From Stenurella melanura (taxonomy: Eukaryota; Arthropoda; Insecta; Coleoptera; Cerambycidae), in NCBI GenBank assembly GCA_963583905.1, contig OY757309.1:56701795-56765794 (forward strand): a DNA stretch of 64,000 nucleotides, given 5' to 3'. Both the position numbers and the translations under genes were made by a program. Positions 1 through 10,682 of the stretch are shown here, piece after piece (position 1 is the first letter of the stretch; each line of letters begins with the position of its first letter). Under the pieces are notes generated by a model, which saw only the letters and a list, made by a program, of their open reading frames with translations, was not told the DNA's origin and made no database searches.

Positions 1-1121
1 GTAATGATTTGTGAAAAATCTGATCAGCATGATTGCTGGATATATAGCTACAAAGCACGTGTTAGGTCGAGCACATGGTCGACATTTTGTTAAGCCCTGA
101 AAGGGTGAGTTATTAAATTTGGGAAAATGTAAATAGTGTATTAATTCGGATTTTAAAACTTTTAGGCTTTTTATCGTTAGTTTTTAATAAGGAGCATTAG
201 CATTAGATGTACTTATTAGTATAGGAAGGAATAGTTGAAAAATTTTGGAGCTTATACCGATGATGGATGGTTTTGTTTCTTTTTGTTGGATTCTTTTCAT
301 GACTTTAGATGGTTGTAACTGGTTATAGTTCGAGGTGAAACTTTGGCAGTCAATCGATTACCCTAGAATACAAGAGGACCGTTCAACGCTCATACCTTTC
401 CACTCCTGGGAGAAGTTCAACGTTCTCACATTTTCATTTGGGGTATTTAAAAATTCAACCGTAAGTCATAACTTGTATAAATTTTGTTGTATATATATAT
501 GTGTATGTTTTGTAATTATTTCATGAGTTGATGTGATTCAAATACCTATCTTGTTTATAGTAAAGTCAAGAACTGGTTATCTAGAAAAGAATATAGTCCA
601 GATCTAGGTATTTGTTACTTGCTATAATATTAAATTTTCTGTACCCATAACCACTGGTTTGAAAAGTATGTAAACTGCGTGCAATTGCATTTGGTATTAT
701 TATTGAACCTCACGTGTTAATAAATTTTATTTAGATTAAATAATTTGTCACTCATCACTTTTTGATATTGCTAACGAAAAGAAAATTAATTGATACTTAT
801 AAATTTGAAGCATTTCTTTATTATTGACTTGGTATCTCACATGGTATATATGCAGTGTTTTATGAATAAACAAATTTGTTATAAGCTCCACTCATTGGGT
901 TTTCTTTCTTGTACTATAAATTAATTTAACAATTTATTAATCTATTGTTCATTTAGGTACCTAGACAGATAGTTAGGCAACCAGTACGTCTGTATGTACT
1001 GGGAACTCACACTGAGATTGAAGGAAGCTAGTCGAGGACTGGTAAGGTGTGGATATTGAACTGGTTATTATTATATCAAGGAGCAAAACTCCACGTACCA
1101 CATATGTGACATCCAAACGTC
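1..1121 (+). mobile_element. 5' LTR (partial) of Ty3/Gypsy element
   Basis: This stretch is repeated at 8051-9173 and looks identical by eye until a 2-bp indel near its 3' end (after 1110, matching 9160). The window starts inside the LTR, so its 5' end is missing. If the 3' LTR starts at 6799, about 1.25 kb is lost. The terminal GTGACA at 1106-1111 is a rough inverted match to the TGTTAC start of the 3' LTR, but shared sequence continues to 1121, so the exact end is uncertain. A 63-codon open frame at 335-526 has no recognisable content and recurs in the other LTR. Confidence 0.85.
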
Positions 1122-1133
1122 TCATTAATAATT

Positions 1134-1150
1134 TGGCGCCCAACTAAACT
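1134..1150 (+). promoter_or_regulatory. candidate primer binding site of Gypsy element
   Basis: TGGCGCCCAAC lies 12-22 nt downstream of the LTR end and starts with the TGGCGCC common in retroelement primer sites. The distance is larger than usual and I cannot name the priming tRNA. The remaining leader up to the gag start (1151-1435) is AT-rich untranslated sequence. Confidence 0.5.
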
Positions 1151-1435
1151 TCAACTAAAAGCCAGTCGAATCTGTATTTCTAACTCCAGGTGATACTTCA
1201 AAGGATTTATAGTTAACCTACTAACTATACAGGTATATGTTTTTCCTAATTTTGTTGCATAAAACTTGTTTTTTTCAACTGCACATATTTTTTAAAAACT
1301 AGTTTAGAGAGGTTTATTTCCCACTTAATTCTTGCTATTGTTTATACAAATTACCATACTTTTTCAAACTTTAATTAGCCTTAAACTTTTTTTTCTATTA
1401 AAAATATTTTACATTTAAGAGTAAACGTAATCAAA

Positions 1436-3373
1436 ATGTTGAAAATAGAGCCAGATAGATTACTTAAAGAGGAATTAGAATATGAAATTTCTATTAGAGG
1501 CGTAAAACCTCAAGGCACAAGTAAAGAGTTAATTAAAACATTGCGAGAACTCATCAATTTAGAAAATGAAGGTCACAGTTTTAAAACAGAATATGCTTTT
1601 AAATCTGAAGAAGAATTAATAATCTGTGAGGATAAATTAAAGGATATTGAAAGACTTTTAGGAGAACAGTTTACTAATGCTATCGCTAGGAAATTGAAAT
1701 CTAAGTTAGCTCATGTTTTGGGTAGAATTGAAAGAATTGTAACTTCAAATAAGGATGAATCTGAGTCAAAATCAAAAATATTAACTTTAGCTTTAAAATA
1801 CTTGACAGATTTTAAAAGTAAACAAGAATCTTTTGAACAAAAAGTTGGTGACTTAGCTGTACCTTTAGCTTTTCAACAAAGTCTTTTAAATAACAATCAA
1901 GGAACTTCAACACCTATACAAAGCACAAGTAATGCTCATAATAACAGTGTATCTCAAGTCGCAGATAGTTTTAATAATTTAAATATTGATCAAAATTTAA
2001 AAATTAATTCTTGGAATTTAAAATTTTCGGGTAAATCAGATTCTTTAAGTTTAAATGCTTTCTTTGAAAGAGTCGATGAAATTTGTGAGGCTAGAGGCAT
2101 ATCTAAACAACAACTTTTTAAAAGTTGTGCAGAACTTTTTGATGGAGAGGCTAGAGTATATTATAGAGCGGTTAAACATAAAGCTCATGATTGGGACTCA
2201 CTTTGTAATCTTTTTAGAGAAGAATTTTTTAGAGATGGTAACAAAAAGATTTGGGAACAAATAAAATCTAGAACACAGGGTAGTACTGAAACTATAGCTA
2301 TTTACGTAGCATATATGTTAAATTTATTTAGTAGATTATCGGTTCAGGTAGATGAAAGTATTAAATTGGAAATAATTCGTGAAAGAATTAAACCTGAGTA
2401 TCAAACTAGATTAGATCTTGTGGATGATATCACTTCTCTCGATCATCTCATAAAATTAGGTAGACGTATTGAGGATACTAATAGAAACATTTTAAATTTT
2501 GTTCCTCCCTCCTCTACTAGTAGACATTCCATTGAAGTAGATTTGCAATATCAGGATAAAACTCAAAATAAAAAGGAATTAGATAATATAGAACTAGAAA
2601 AACAAGTAACGTTTAAAGGTAATGGTAGTAAAATTTCAATTTTAAAAGAAAATAGAACAGATACAAGTCAAAAAGAAGCACGTAGACATAATAGAGAAAA
2701 TTCTTCAGACAATTTCAGGGGTAGTAAAGAAAATATTGTAGATAGACATAGAAGTAGTAGAGATAACTCTGTAGATAGATTTAGGAGTAATAGTAGAGAT
2801 AAATTTGTAAATAGGGGTGATTTTAATAGGTACGATAGGGATTTATCATTAGAAAATAAGGATAGAAATAAAAATTTTGATAGAGGCAATTACTCTAGTA
2901 GTAGAAGTAGAGAAGAATATTTGAATAGGAATTTAGGAAATGAATTTAGAAATTATAGTAGAGACAGACATGATAATAGAAGTTTAGAAAGAAACGGTAG
3001 AAGTAATGATAGATATGGAAGGTATAATAGTGGGGAGAGATACAACAGTTATAATGATTCCAGAAATAATAGTAGAGAAAGATTTTATAGAGATTCTTCA
3101 AGAAATAGAGATAGAATTGGTTCACGTGATAGTAGATCTCATGGCGATAGAGTTAGTAGATTCGATTCATTTCATTCGGGAGCATCTAATAATAACAGGA
3201 ATGTAAACGTAAGCCCAAAGATAATTTGTTATAAATGTAATGGAGTAAATCACATGGCTAAACATTGTACAGTAAAAACTAGAAAGTGTTATACTTGTGG
3301 ATTAATAGGTTATACACGTAATAACTGTATTAGATGTAGATCTCAGGGAAACGGACACAGAGACCAAATGTAG
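1436..3373 (+). CDS. gag: Gag polyprotein of Ty3/Gypsy retrotransposon
   Basis: This 645-aa protein is the structural (capsid/nucleocapsid) product of the element. Residues about 4-42 resemble a SAP motif (leucines, a central RG, then K..LI..L), unusual for a Gag. Residues about 195-350 have the retrotransposon-gag pattern, with YYRAVKHKAHDW then FREEFF. Residues about 420-590 are very rich in R, S, D and N, an SR-like tract. Two zinc knuckles start at C598 (CYKCNGVNHMAKHC, canonical CX2CX4HX4C) and C618 (CYTCGLIGYTRNNC, Tyr where His is expected). The ATG at 1436 is preceded by AT-rich leader. The stop at 3371-3373 lies within the frameshift pseudoknot that gives access to pol. The frame is intact. 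Confidence 0.93.
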   Translation: MLKIEPDRLLKEELEYEISIRGVKPQGTSKELIKTLRELINLENEGHSFKTEYAFKSEEELIICEDKLKDIERLLGEQFTNAIARKLKSKLAHVLGRIERIVTSNKDESESKSKILTLALKYLTDFKSKQESFEQKVGDLAVPLAFQQSLLNNNQGTSTPIQSTSNAHNNSVSQVADSFNNLNIDQNLKINSWNLKFSGKSDSLSLNAFFERVDEICEARGISKQQLFKSCAELFDGEARVYYRAVKHKAHDWDSLCNLFREEFFRDGNKKIWEQIKSRTQGSTETIAIYVAYMLNLFSRLSVQVDESIKLEIIRERIKPEYQTRLDLVDDITSLDHLIKLGRRIEDTNRNILNFVPPSSTSRHSIEVDLQYQDKTQNKKELDNIELEKQVTFKGNGSKISILKENRTDTSQKEARRHNRENSSDNFRGSKENIVDRHRSSRDNSVDRFRSNSRDKFVNRGDFNRYDRDLSLENKDRNKNFDRGNYSSSRSREEYLNRNLGNEFRNYSRDRHDNRSLERNGRSNDRYGRYNSGERYNSYNDSRNNSRERFYRDSSRNRDRIGSRDSRSHGDRVSRFDSFHSGASNNNRNVNVSPKIICYKCNGVNHMAKHCTVKTRKCYTCGLIGYTRNNCIRCRSQGNGHRDQM

Positions 3374-6300
3374 ACCGAGCTTTGGCCTCAAACACATCAT
3401 CGGTCAATGAAAATATTAGGCACAATAAATTAAGTCCAGAAAAATTTTCTTTTGATTCACATGATTTTCATAACGATAATAAACTTTTTTGCACAAATTT
3501 AGAATTACAAAATTTTAATCAATTTAGCAAACCAATTTTAAACTATGTACTGGATCAGGCTAGTGAAGGAGAGTCTCCTTATGTAACAGTTTCTATTTAT
3601 AACTGGGAAATTAAAGGTTTATTAGATTCCGGGGCAAATAATGTATTTATTAACGATAAAAGTTCAATTTTACTACAAAACATTGGAATTAAGTTGCACA
3701 TTTTAAAAGATATCACTTGTACGGTTGCTAATAATCAAGAATTGAATTGCATTGGTTATATGGAAGTTCCAATTAGTTTAAAAGAAAAAATTCACATTTT
3801 TAAAGTTTATGTAATACCACAGTTACGTCATAATTTAGTGTTAGGTACTATATTTTGGATAAAAATGAATTTGATACCAGATTTAAGAAAAGGTGAATGG
3901 TATTTTGGCAATGAAGTAAATACAAATTTTCAATTAAATCATATACAAACAGCTGACGATTTAACTCTTAACCAAAGGGGAATTTTAAATAAGATTGTTG
4001 ACAATTATTTTGTTTCAATGAAAGATGTCAAAGTAGGATGTACCTCGTTAGTTGAGCATATTATTAAAACTGATCATCCACCAATCAAATCTAGATATTA
4101 TCCTGTAAGTCCATTTATACAAAAGAAAATTGATGATGAAATTACAAAAATGTTAGAGTTAGGAGTAATTGAAAAAAGTACTAGCGGATGGAGTTCACCA
4201 ATTTTAATGGTGCCTAAAAAAGATAATACATATCGTTTTTGCGTAGATTTTCGTAAATTAAACTCTGTATCTGAAAAATGGGCATATCCATTGCCAAGAA
4301 TAAGTTCAATTTTAGATAAATTAGGTAACGCAAAGTATCTTACTACTTTAGACATTCAGAGTGCATATTGGCAAATAAAAATGTCAGAAGACAGCAAAAA
4401 ATATACTGCTTTCACAATTCCTGGACGAGGATTATTTCAATTTACAAAAATGCCTTTTGGTTTATCAAATGCACCGGCAACTTTTCAATTTTTGGTAGAT
4501 AGATTATTTGGACCTGAACTAGAACCTTATGTTTTTAAATATTTAGATGATATTGTAATTGTAACACCAGATTTTGAATCTCATTTAACAATTTTAGAAG
4601 AAGTTTTCAAACGATTAAAAGATGCAAACTTAACTTTAAATAGAGAAAAATGTAAATTTTGTCGCAGTGAACCTAAATATCTTGGGTATGTTGTAAATAG
4701 AGATGGACTTCATGTAGATCCTGAAAAAGTTAATGCCATTGTAGATCTTCCCAGACCAAAGACTCCAAAAGAAGTTCGTAGACTTAGTGGTATGGTTTCT
4801 TGGTATCGGAAATTTATTCCTAATTTGTCTAGTATAATAGAACCTCTTACTAACTTGACTCGTAAAAACACTAAGTTTGTCTGGACACCAGAGTGCGAAC
4901 AAGCTTTTTCCACAATAAAAGATTCACTTATTAGTGCTCCAATACTTTCTTGTCCAAATTTTAATTATGAATTTATAATACAATGTGATGGTAGTTCACA
5001 CGGGATAGGGGCCGTGTTAAGTCAATTTTATGATGGTAGAGAACATGTAATTTGTTATTTATCTCGATCACTAACAAAAAATGAACGAAAGTTTACAATT
5101 ACTGAAATCGAATGCTTGGTAGTACTTTGGAGTATTGAAAAATGGAGATGTTACCTTGAAGGAACACATTTTACTGTTATTACTGACCACCATAGTTTGA
5201 TATGGCTAAATAATCTGAAAAACCCACAAGGTCGCTTAGGTCGATGGGCATTGCGTTTGCAACAGTTTAATTTTACTATTATACATAGACCTGGAAAACA
5301 ACACGTTGTGCCAGATTATCTTTCTCGTGCTATTCCAGAAATATCAGAAATTAAATTAGAATCCAAAGATTTAGACCCTTGGTATAAAAAAATGACTTTT
5401 CGAGTTCATTCAAATCCTTTAAAATATCCAAATTTTCGAATATCTGAAGATGGAAGTCTGTATAAACATGTTGACAAGAGTTCTTCGGACTTATCTAGCT
5501 GGAAATTGGTTTTACCTAAAAGTAAACGTAGCGAAATTTTAAAAACGTTTCATGATGATCCTATAAATGGAGGACATTTTGGTATTTATAAAACTTATCA
5601 TCGTATTTTATCTAAATATTTTTGGCCTGGTATGAAATCAGATATCTCGAGATACATAAATAAGTGTAGAATTTGCTCTGAACATAAACCTGAACAAAAA
5701 CTTAAAGCAGGAGAGATGGGTAGTAAGCCTATCGTAGATAGATGTTGGCAATATATCGCTACTGATTTAATAGGACCTTTACCTCGTAGTTCTAAAGGAC
5801 ATCAATATATTTTAGTAATTTGTGATTATTTTAGTAAATTTACACTAATGTTTCCTTTACGTAAAGCTATCGCTACCAGTATAGTAAGAATTATGGAAGA
5901 GCAAGTTTTTCATTTGTTTGGTGTACCTGAATATCTTAAAACTGATAACGGTGCTCAGTTTACGAGCAAAGAATTTAAAAAGTTAATGAAAGATTATAAT
6001 GTTAAACTATTATTTAATCCTCTTTATCATCCAGAACCAAATTTCACAGAAAGAGCCAATAGGGTAATTAAAACCATGATTTCTAGTTATGTTGGAGAAA
6101 ATCACAAAAAATGGGACTTACATCTGTCTAAACTAGGTTGTGCTTATAGAACAGCTAAACATGAGGTAACACAAGAATCTCCTTATTTTATAAATTTTGG
6201 GTATGAAATGGTTACCAATGGTAACGAGTATAAACAAATTAGGGACAAAACTAATTGTATTAACATTGAAGATGATAACGATAACAATTTTAAGGATCCT

Positions 6301-6636
6301 AAATCCAGACAATCTAAATTAAAGGAACTTAGAAAATTTGTCAAAGAAAAGTTAAAAACAGCTCATGTAAAAACTAAACATAATTATAATTTGAGGCATA
6401 GGCCTGTTCAATTTAAAGAAGGAGATTATGTGTGGAAAAAAGAGTATACCTTATCAAGTGCTGCTAAAAATTATGCAGCAAAGCTGGGAAAAAAATATAC
6501 AGGACCATTTAAAATCAAAAAGAAGCTTGGTATAAATGTTTATGAACTTGAAGATGACAAAGGCAATGTTAAGGGTAGTTGGCACGTTAAGGATCTAAAA
6601 CCTGATAAGACGCTTGAGCTTAATGCTAAACCTTGA
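3340..6636 (+). CDS. pol: Pol polyprotein (protease, reverse transcriptase, RNase H, integrase)
   Basis: The frame opens after a stop at 3337-3339 and overlaps gag by 34 nt. There is no ATG near its start, so expression as a Gag-Pol fusion by frameshifting is expected. Numbering residues from 3382: aspartic protease LLDSGA (D82); reverse transcriptase with D324 in LDIQSAYWQI and the YLDD box (D389, D390); RNase H D536, E575 and D602; integrase zinc finger H724, H732, C762, C765; integrase core D795, D855, E890; a C-terminal GPY/F-like segment containing YTGPFKI. All catalytic residues are present and there is no internal stop. Domain order PR-RT-RH-IN is that of Ty3/Gypsy (Metaviridae); the integrase resembles the Mdg3/Blastopia group, but I would not insist on the clade. 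No env-like frame follows. Confidence 0.95.
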   Translation: MSGKRTQRPNVDRALASNTSSVNENIRHNKLSPEKFSFDSHDFHNDNKLFCTNLELQNFNQFSKPILNYVLDQASEGESPYVTVSIYNWEIKGLLDSGANNVFINDKSSILLQNIGIKLHILKDITCTVANNQELNCIGYMEVPISLKEKIHIFKVYVIPQLRHNLVLGTIFWIKMNLIPDLRKGEWYFGNEVNTNFQLNHIQTADDLTLNQRGILNKIVDNYFVSMKDVKVGCTSLVEHIIKTDHPPIKSRYYPVSPFIQKKIDDEITKMLELGVIEKSTSGWSSPILMVPKKDNTYRFCVDFRKLNSVSEKWAYPLPRISSILDKLGNAKYLTTLDIQSAYWQIKMSEDSKKYTAFTIPGRGLFQFTKMPFGLSNAPATFQFLVDRLFGPELEPYVFKYLDDIVIVTPDFESHLTILEEVFKRLKDANLTLNREKCKFCRSEPKYLGYVVNRDGLHVDPEKVNAIVDLPRPKTPKEVRRLSGMVSWYRKFIPNLSSIIEPLTNLTRKNTKFVWTPECEQAFSTIKDSLISAPILSCPNFNYEFIIQCDGSSHGIGAVLSQFYDGREHVICYLSRSLTKNERKFTITEIECLVVLWSIEKWRCYLEGTHFTVITDHHSLIWLNNLKNPQGRLGRWALRLQQFNFTIIHRPGKQHVVPDYLSRAIPEISEIKLESKDLDPWYKKMTFRVHSNPLKYPNFRISEDGSLYKHVDKSSSDLSSWKLVLPKSKRSEILKTFHDDPINGGHFGIYKTYHRILSKYFWPGMKSDISRYINKCRICSEHKPEQKLKAGEMGSKPIVDRCWQYIATDLIGPLPRSSKGHQYILVICDYFSKFTLMFPLRKAIATSIVRIMEEQVFHLFGVPEYLKTDNGAQFTSKEFKKLMKDYNVKLLFNPLYHPEPNFTERANRVIKTMISSYVGENHKKWDLHLSKLGCAYRTAKHEVTQESPYFINFGYEMVTNGNEYKQIRDKTNCINIEDDNDNNFKDPKSRQSKLKELRKFVKEKLKTAHVKTKHNYNLRHRPVQFKEGDYVWKKEYTLSSAAKNYAAKLGKKYTGPFKIKKKLGINVYELEDDKGNVKGSWHVKDLKPDKTLELNAKP
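3346..3405 (+). promoter_or_regulatory. -1 programmed ribosomal frameshift signal (slippery heptamer plus H-type pseudoknot)
   Basis: The slippery heptamer GGGAAAC (3346-3352) sits in the gag frame as G_GGA_AAC, the phase needed for a -1 shift. After a 7-nt spacer, stem 1 pairs 3360-3368 with 3381-3389 (nine positions, one A-C mismatch). The loop segment GACCGA (3373-3378) pairs perfectly with TCGGTC (3400-3405) as stem 2. The last connecting loop, 3390-3399, is A-rich. The -1 frame is open from 3340 onward into pol. The same heptamer is used at the gag-pro junction of type D simian retroviruses. The pairing was read by eye and not energy-scored. Confidence 0.85.
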
Positions 6637-6798
6637 TATTCTGGGGTGAGATCGAAACTGCAAATTTTGTTTTCTATTTAAATTTTTTTTGTACTTGGAA
6701 GGAAATTGGTTGCGACATTCTTTTCGATTTTAGCTAACTAGTGTTGTCAAAAAAAAAAAAAATCTTCGATTTTTTTTTACTGGAATAGAGGGGAGTAA
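6637..6798 (+). other. 3' untranslated region and polypurine tract of Gypsy element
   Basis: This short spacer after pol holds a run of A (about 6750-6762), a T run, and a purine stretch GAATAGAGGGGAG at 6783-6795. The latter is the likely polypurine tract priming plus-strand synthesis. It is followed directly by TGTTACGG, taken as the LTR start. Confidence 0.65.
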
Positions 6799-9162
6799 TG
6801 TTACGGTTACTTTTGTCAAGTAGACGTTGTAACATAATTTGTCATTTTGGCTAGAAGAGTGTATGTGTAAATACAGCATTGTTAGATGTTTAACTGTAAA
6901 AATTCAATCACTAAATCTATACGTTAACTTTAGGTAGTTCATTGTTTAAAAGGATATCATCATCTAGTAATAAATAAATCTTGTGTTAATAATGAGTGTC
7001 ATATATTAATAGTATTTCCATCCACATTTCTATACTTTAGTAATCCTTTTGATTCTTAAATTTGCTTGATAAAATTGTCACATTTATCGACTGTCGTCCA
7101 GCTAACTTGTGTCTAGAAATAAACATAAATTTTAATACAAATGTTTCGAGTATAATATATAAATAAGTACATTACCTTAATCAATCAGAGTGTTGTATGG
7201 TACATTATTATTCCTTGTAATTTGCTAGAGTTCTCATACATAGTGTGGTATCTGGAATAAATAGGAACGATAAACAAACCTATAACATAACCATAACTTT
7301 AGTAGTTCAGTCTATAAAAACGACTAGTTCAAATGTATCACTTACCTTCAGTACCTTTATGTTATTTGCTTGTTAAATTTCATTCAATAATTGTTTATAA
7401 TAATAAATAGAACGAACATAGTAGGCTATAGGAATTGACAGCTACCGGTAAGGTAATCAGCTGATTGGCGGAGTTCGATTCAGTCTTAACCGAATACTCG
7501 CTCACTGAACAGTACTGTTCGGAGTAGCTCGATGAATGTTTTATCTTAATATATTTTGCTTTAATAAGTTAGTATTTCTTCAATTAAATTCATTTTGAAA
7601 CAATAATAAGAGGATCATTTTTATAGTTAGATTGTCGTAATATTATATCGCTTCTTATCAAATCTCCGATCAACAGGTTGATCTATGTTGGGGTTGTCTT
7701 AATCGAAAGGGACGTCTGTAACAGAACTTCTCGAATCCTATCCAAATTACGGATGTGTTGTATTTTATGTTTAAAATAAATCATTTTTGTGATTACTGTT
7801 CAAGGTCGAATGGTATCATGAAAATCCAATTCTTTTTTGTGTCGTTTCGTCGGCGTAGTACGACTGCGCTAGGCACCTGTCCTGAAAGGGGTTAGAGGTT
7901 TTCTAGTACTTCCTTCTTGACGTGACCTTTGAGGCGAATAGACGTTGCACGTAGCTTGGTAAATTTGGTGAGAGTAATCTTTATCCACATTTTTGGTTAA
8001 TTCTTGTTGAATATTTGTATTAAGTGGGATTTCCGTATTTACCAATAATAGTAATGATTTGTGAAAAATCTGATCAGCATGATTGCTGGATATATAGCTA
8101 CAAAGCACGTGTTAGGTCGAGCACATGGTCGACATTTTGTTAAGCCCTGAAAGGGTGAGTTATTAAATTTGGGAAAATGTAAATAGTGTATTAATTCGGA
8201 TTTTAAAACTTTTAGGCTTTTTATCGTTAGTTTTTAATAAGGAGCATTAGCATTAGATGTACTTATTAGTATAGGAAGGAATAGTTGAAAAATTTTGGAG
8301 CTTATACCGATGATGGATGGTTTTGTTTCTTTTTGTTGGATTCTTTTCATGACTTTAGATGGTTGTAACTGGTTATAGTTCGAGGTGAAACTTTGGCAGT
8401 CAATCGATTACCCTAGAATACAAGAGGACCGTTCAACGCTCATACCTTTCCACTCCTGGGAGAAGTTCAACGTTCTCACATTTTCATTTGGGGTATTTAA
8501 AAATTCAACCGTAAGTCATAACTTGTATAAATTTTGTTGTATATATATATGTGTATGTTTTGTAATTATTTCATGAGTTGATGTGATTCAAATACCTATC
8601 TTGTTTATAGTAAAGTCAAGAACTGGTTATCTAGAAAAGAATATAGTCCAGATCTAGGTATTTGTTACTTGCTATAATATTAAATTTTCTGTACCCATAA
8701 CCACTGGTTTGAAAAGTATGTAAACTGCGTGCAATTGCATTTGGTATTATTATTGAACCTCACGTGTTAATAAATTTTATTTAGATTAAATAATTTGTCA
8801 CTCATCACTTTTTGATATTGCTAACGAAAAGAAAATTAATTGATACTTATAAATTTGAAGCATTTCTTTATTATTGACTTGGTATCTCACATGGTATATA
8901 TGCAGTGTTTTATGAATAAACAAATTTGTTATAAGCTCCACTCATTGGGTTTTCTTTCTTGTACTATAAATTAATTTAACAATTTATTAATCTATTGTTC
9001 ATTTAGGTACCTAGACAGATAGTTAGGCAACCAGTACGTCTGTATGTACTGGGAACTCACACTGAGATTGAAGGAAGCTAGTCGAGGACTGGTAAGGTGT
9101 GGATATTGAACTGGTTATTATTATATCAAGGAGCAAAACTCCACGTACCACATATGTGACAC
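6799..9162 (+). mobile_element. 3' LTR of Ty3/Gypsy element
   Basis: The part from 8051 onward duplicates the start of the window. The 5' boundary is inferred from the polypurine tract and TGTTAC, giving an LTR of about 2.36 kb, long for the group. The 3' end is TGACA at 9158-9162, or up to 9173 if the shared CCAAACGTC belongs to the LTR. Target duplication cannot be checked because the left flank is outside the window. A second copy of the 63-codon frame is at 8385-8576. Confidence 0.75.
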
Positions 9163-9173
9163 ATCCAAACGTC

Positions 9174-9540
9174 GCACCATATAATTATTTATCTATAACA
9201 GCAAAGTATTTTTTTCGCATTTTGACTGATAATATGCTATTTTACTAAATTGAAAATCGTTTAATAAAGTGGCACTTTACCACATGAAAATGTCGTTTTA
9301 ATATATAGTACTTAATATCAGTGTTAATAAAAACAGTTTGACTTACAACATATTTCATATACCTTGTCGTATTTTTCCTTGTATTTTAATATTTTAAAGG
9401 AAGTACGCTCGAAGATGCTTCTCGAGCGGCATTTAAAATGTCTTCAGAACAATTTTCTAAATTGTTTTCAGTAGCAAGACTCATTTTTATAATTAATATA
9501 TAACTTCGATCAATTGGACTCACAAAAAATATACTTAACT
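9174..9540. other. AT-rich spacer with a possible transposase-exon scrap
   Basis: Mostly anonymous sequence. At about 9400-9500 on the plus strand one frame reads AAFKMSSEQFSKLFSVAR. This resembles the N-terminal FRMS..QF..LL pattern of PIF/Harbinger-type nucleases and follows an acceptor-like TTTTAAAG. The match is short and a stop comes soon after. Confidence 0.3.
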
Positions 9541-9599
9541 GTTATTGTATGCCCACAAAAACAGATTCTCCGTAAAAAGATAGCGCCAAGTACACTCTT

Positions 9600-10296
9600 T
9601 AACCAGAAGTCAGGTTTTCGAAAGAATGCAAAGATTTCATTAATATTTTTACATAAGCTCTAGAAACCTAGAAATATATAAATTGCTATGTGAACATATA
9701 AAAAATCTAGGAATAAAATTGTAATATAGTATAGACTAGATAGTAAATTATTTGTAATATAGTTTTAAGTTATCCTCTTGTTTTCCCTAATGTAACCCGA
9801 ATCATTCCGAGGTCCTTCTTGTTTGTGAGTAAACTAGACAGACCCCTAGTCAAAATAGTGTCCTCGTTTATTTCCTGAAAAAAAAAACACAAAGAAAAGA
9901 ACAGTGAAAAAAACTAAAAAAAATATATAAAAGAAACATTGATGGAAAACATATACAAATAAATATTAATCAAAATAATAAAAACAAAAAGATATCTAGG
10001 CTAATCTCTAATAATAAATAAGTATTGATTAATTTTTAAATGAGAAAAATCAAATAATAAAATATCAAACTCACCTCCAGGGGAAAAGATGTGAGTTTAA
10101 AAGACGCAAAGTAACTAGAATATAACAAAAATAAAATGTCGGCAACACTAAGCTAATGGAGTGAGTGCATTCCCTAGCCATTACCAGCACTAATTTAAAA
10201 AAAAATGTTTGTATTTTTACATGTAATTTTTCTTTTAGTTCTCATAGACAGTTTTTTTCCCGCTGTTTGCAAAATCCTATAAAGAATATGTTTCAT
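9600..10296. mobile_element. 697-bp insertion flanked by 12-bp target duplication
   Basis: AAGTACACTCTT occurs immediately before (9588-9599) and after (10297-10308), marking an insertion into the hairpin element. Its left end (from 9601, CAGGTTTTCGAAAGAATGCAAAG-like) recurs at about 60531. Its right end (about 10235-10290) recurs inverted at about 59985-60030 and in part at 60587-60630. A 12-bp duplication favours a retroposed or rolling type over a TTA or TA DNA transposon. No open frame. Confidence 0.6.
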
Positions 10297-10682
10297 AAGT
10301 ACACTCTTGTCTAAAAGAATATCTTTTCTCTCTATAAAAACTTAAAATAAGAAAATGTGATCTCTCCAAAAATATTTGAAATCATTTAAAATCGCCAAGT
10401 CCGATATCTATTTATAAAAAGATAGTTTATGAAAAAAAAATTTTCAAATACAAAAAATTTTGCGTTTCACTTTTCATGTTTCCGCAAATCCTGCATACGT
10501 TGATAATCAAAAATAATATGTAATACTGCAGTCAGAGGTTGACGTGAAAATTTGTGTAAGATTAACTGAGTGGCACTAAATCTAAACAGCGTTTTGCCTC
10601 TTAGTGAAACGCGCCAACTCTTTTTGTATTTGAAAACATTTTTTTTCATAAATTTTCTTTTTATAAATAGATACCGGACTTA

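Noticed and set aside
335..526. 63-codon frame repeated exactly at 8385-8576
   Set aside because: It lies in both LTRs and has no domain; the duplication is explained by the LTRs, not by selection.
6637..9162. Possible env gene after pol
   Set aside because: No frame long enough, and no signal peptide or membrane segment between pol and the LTR end.
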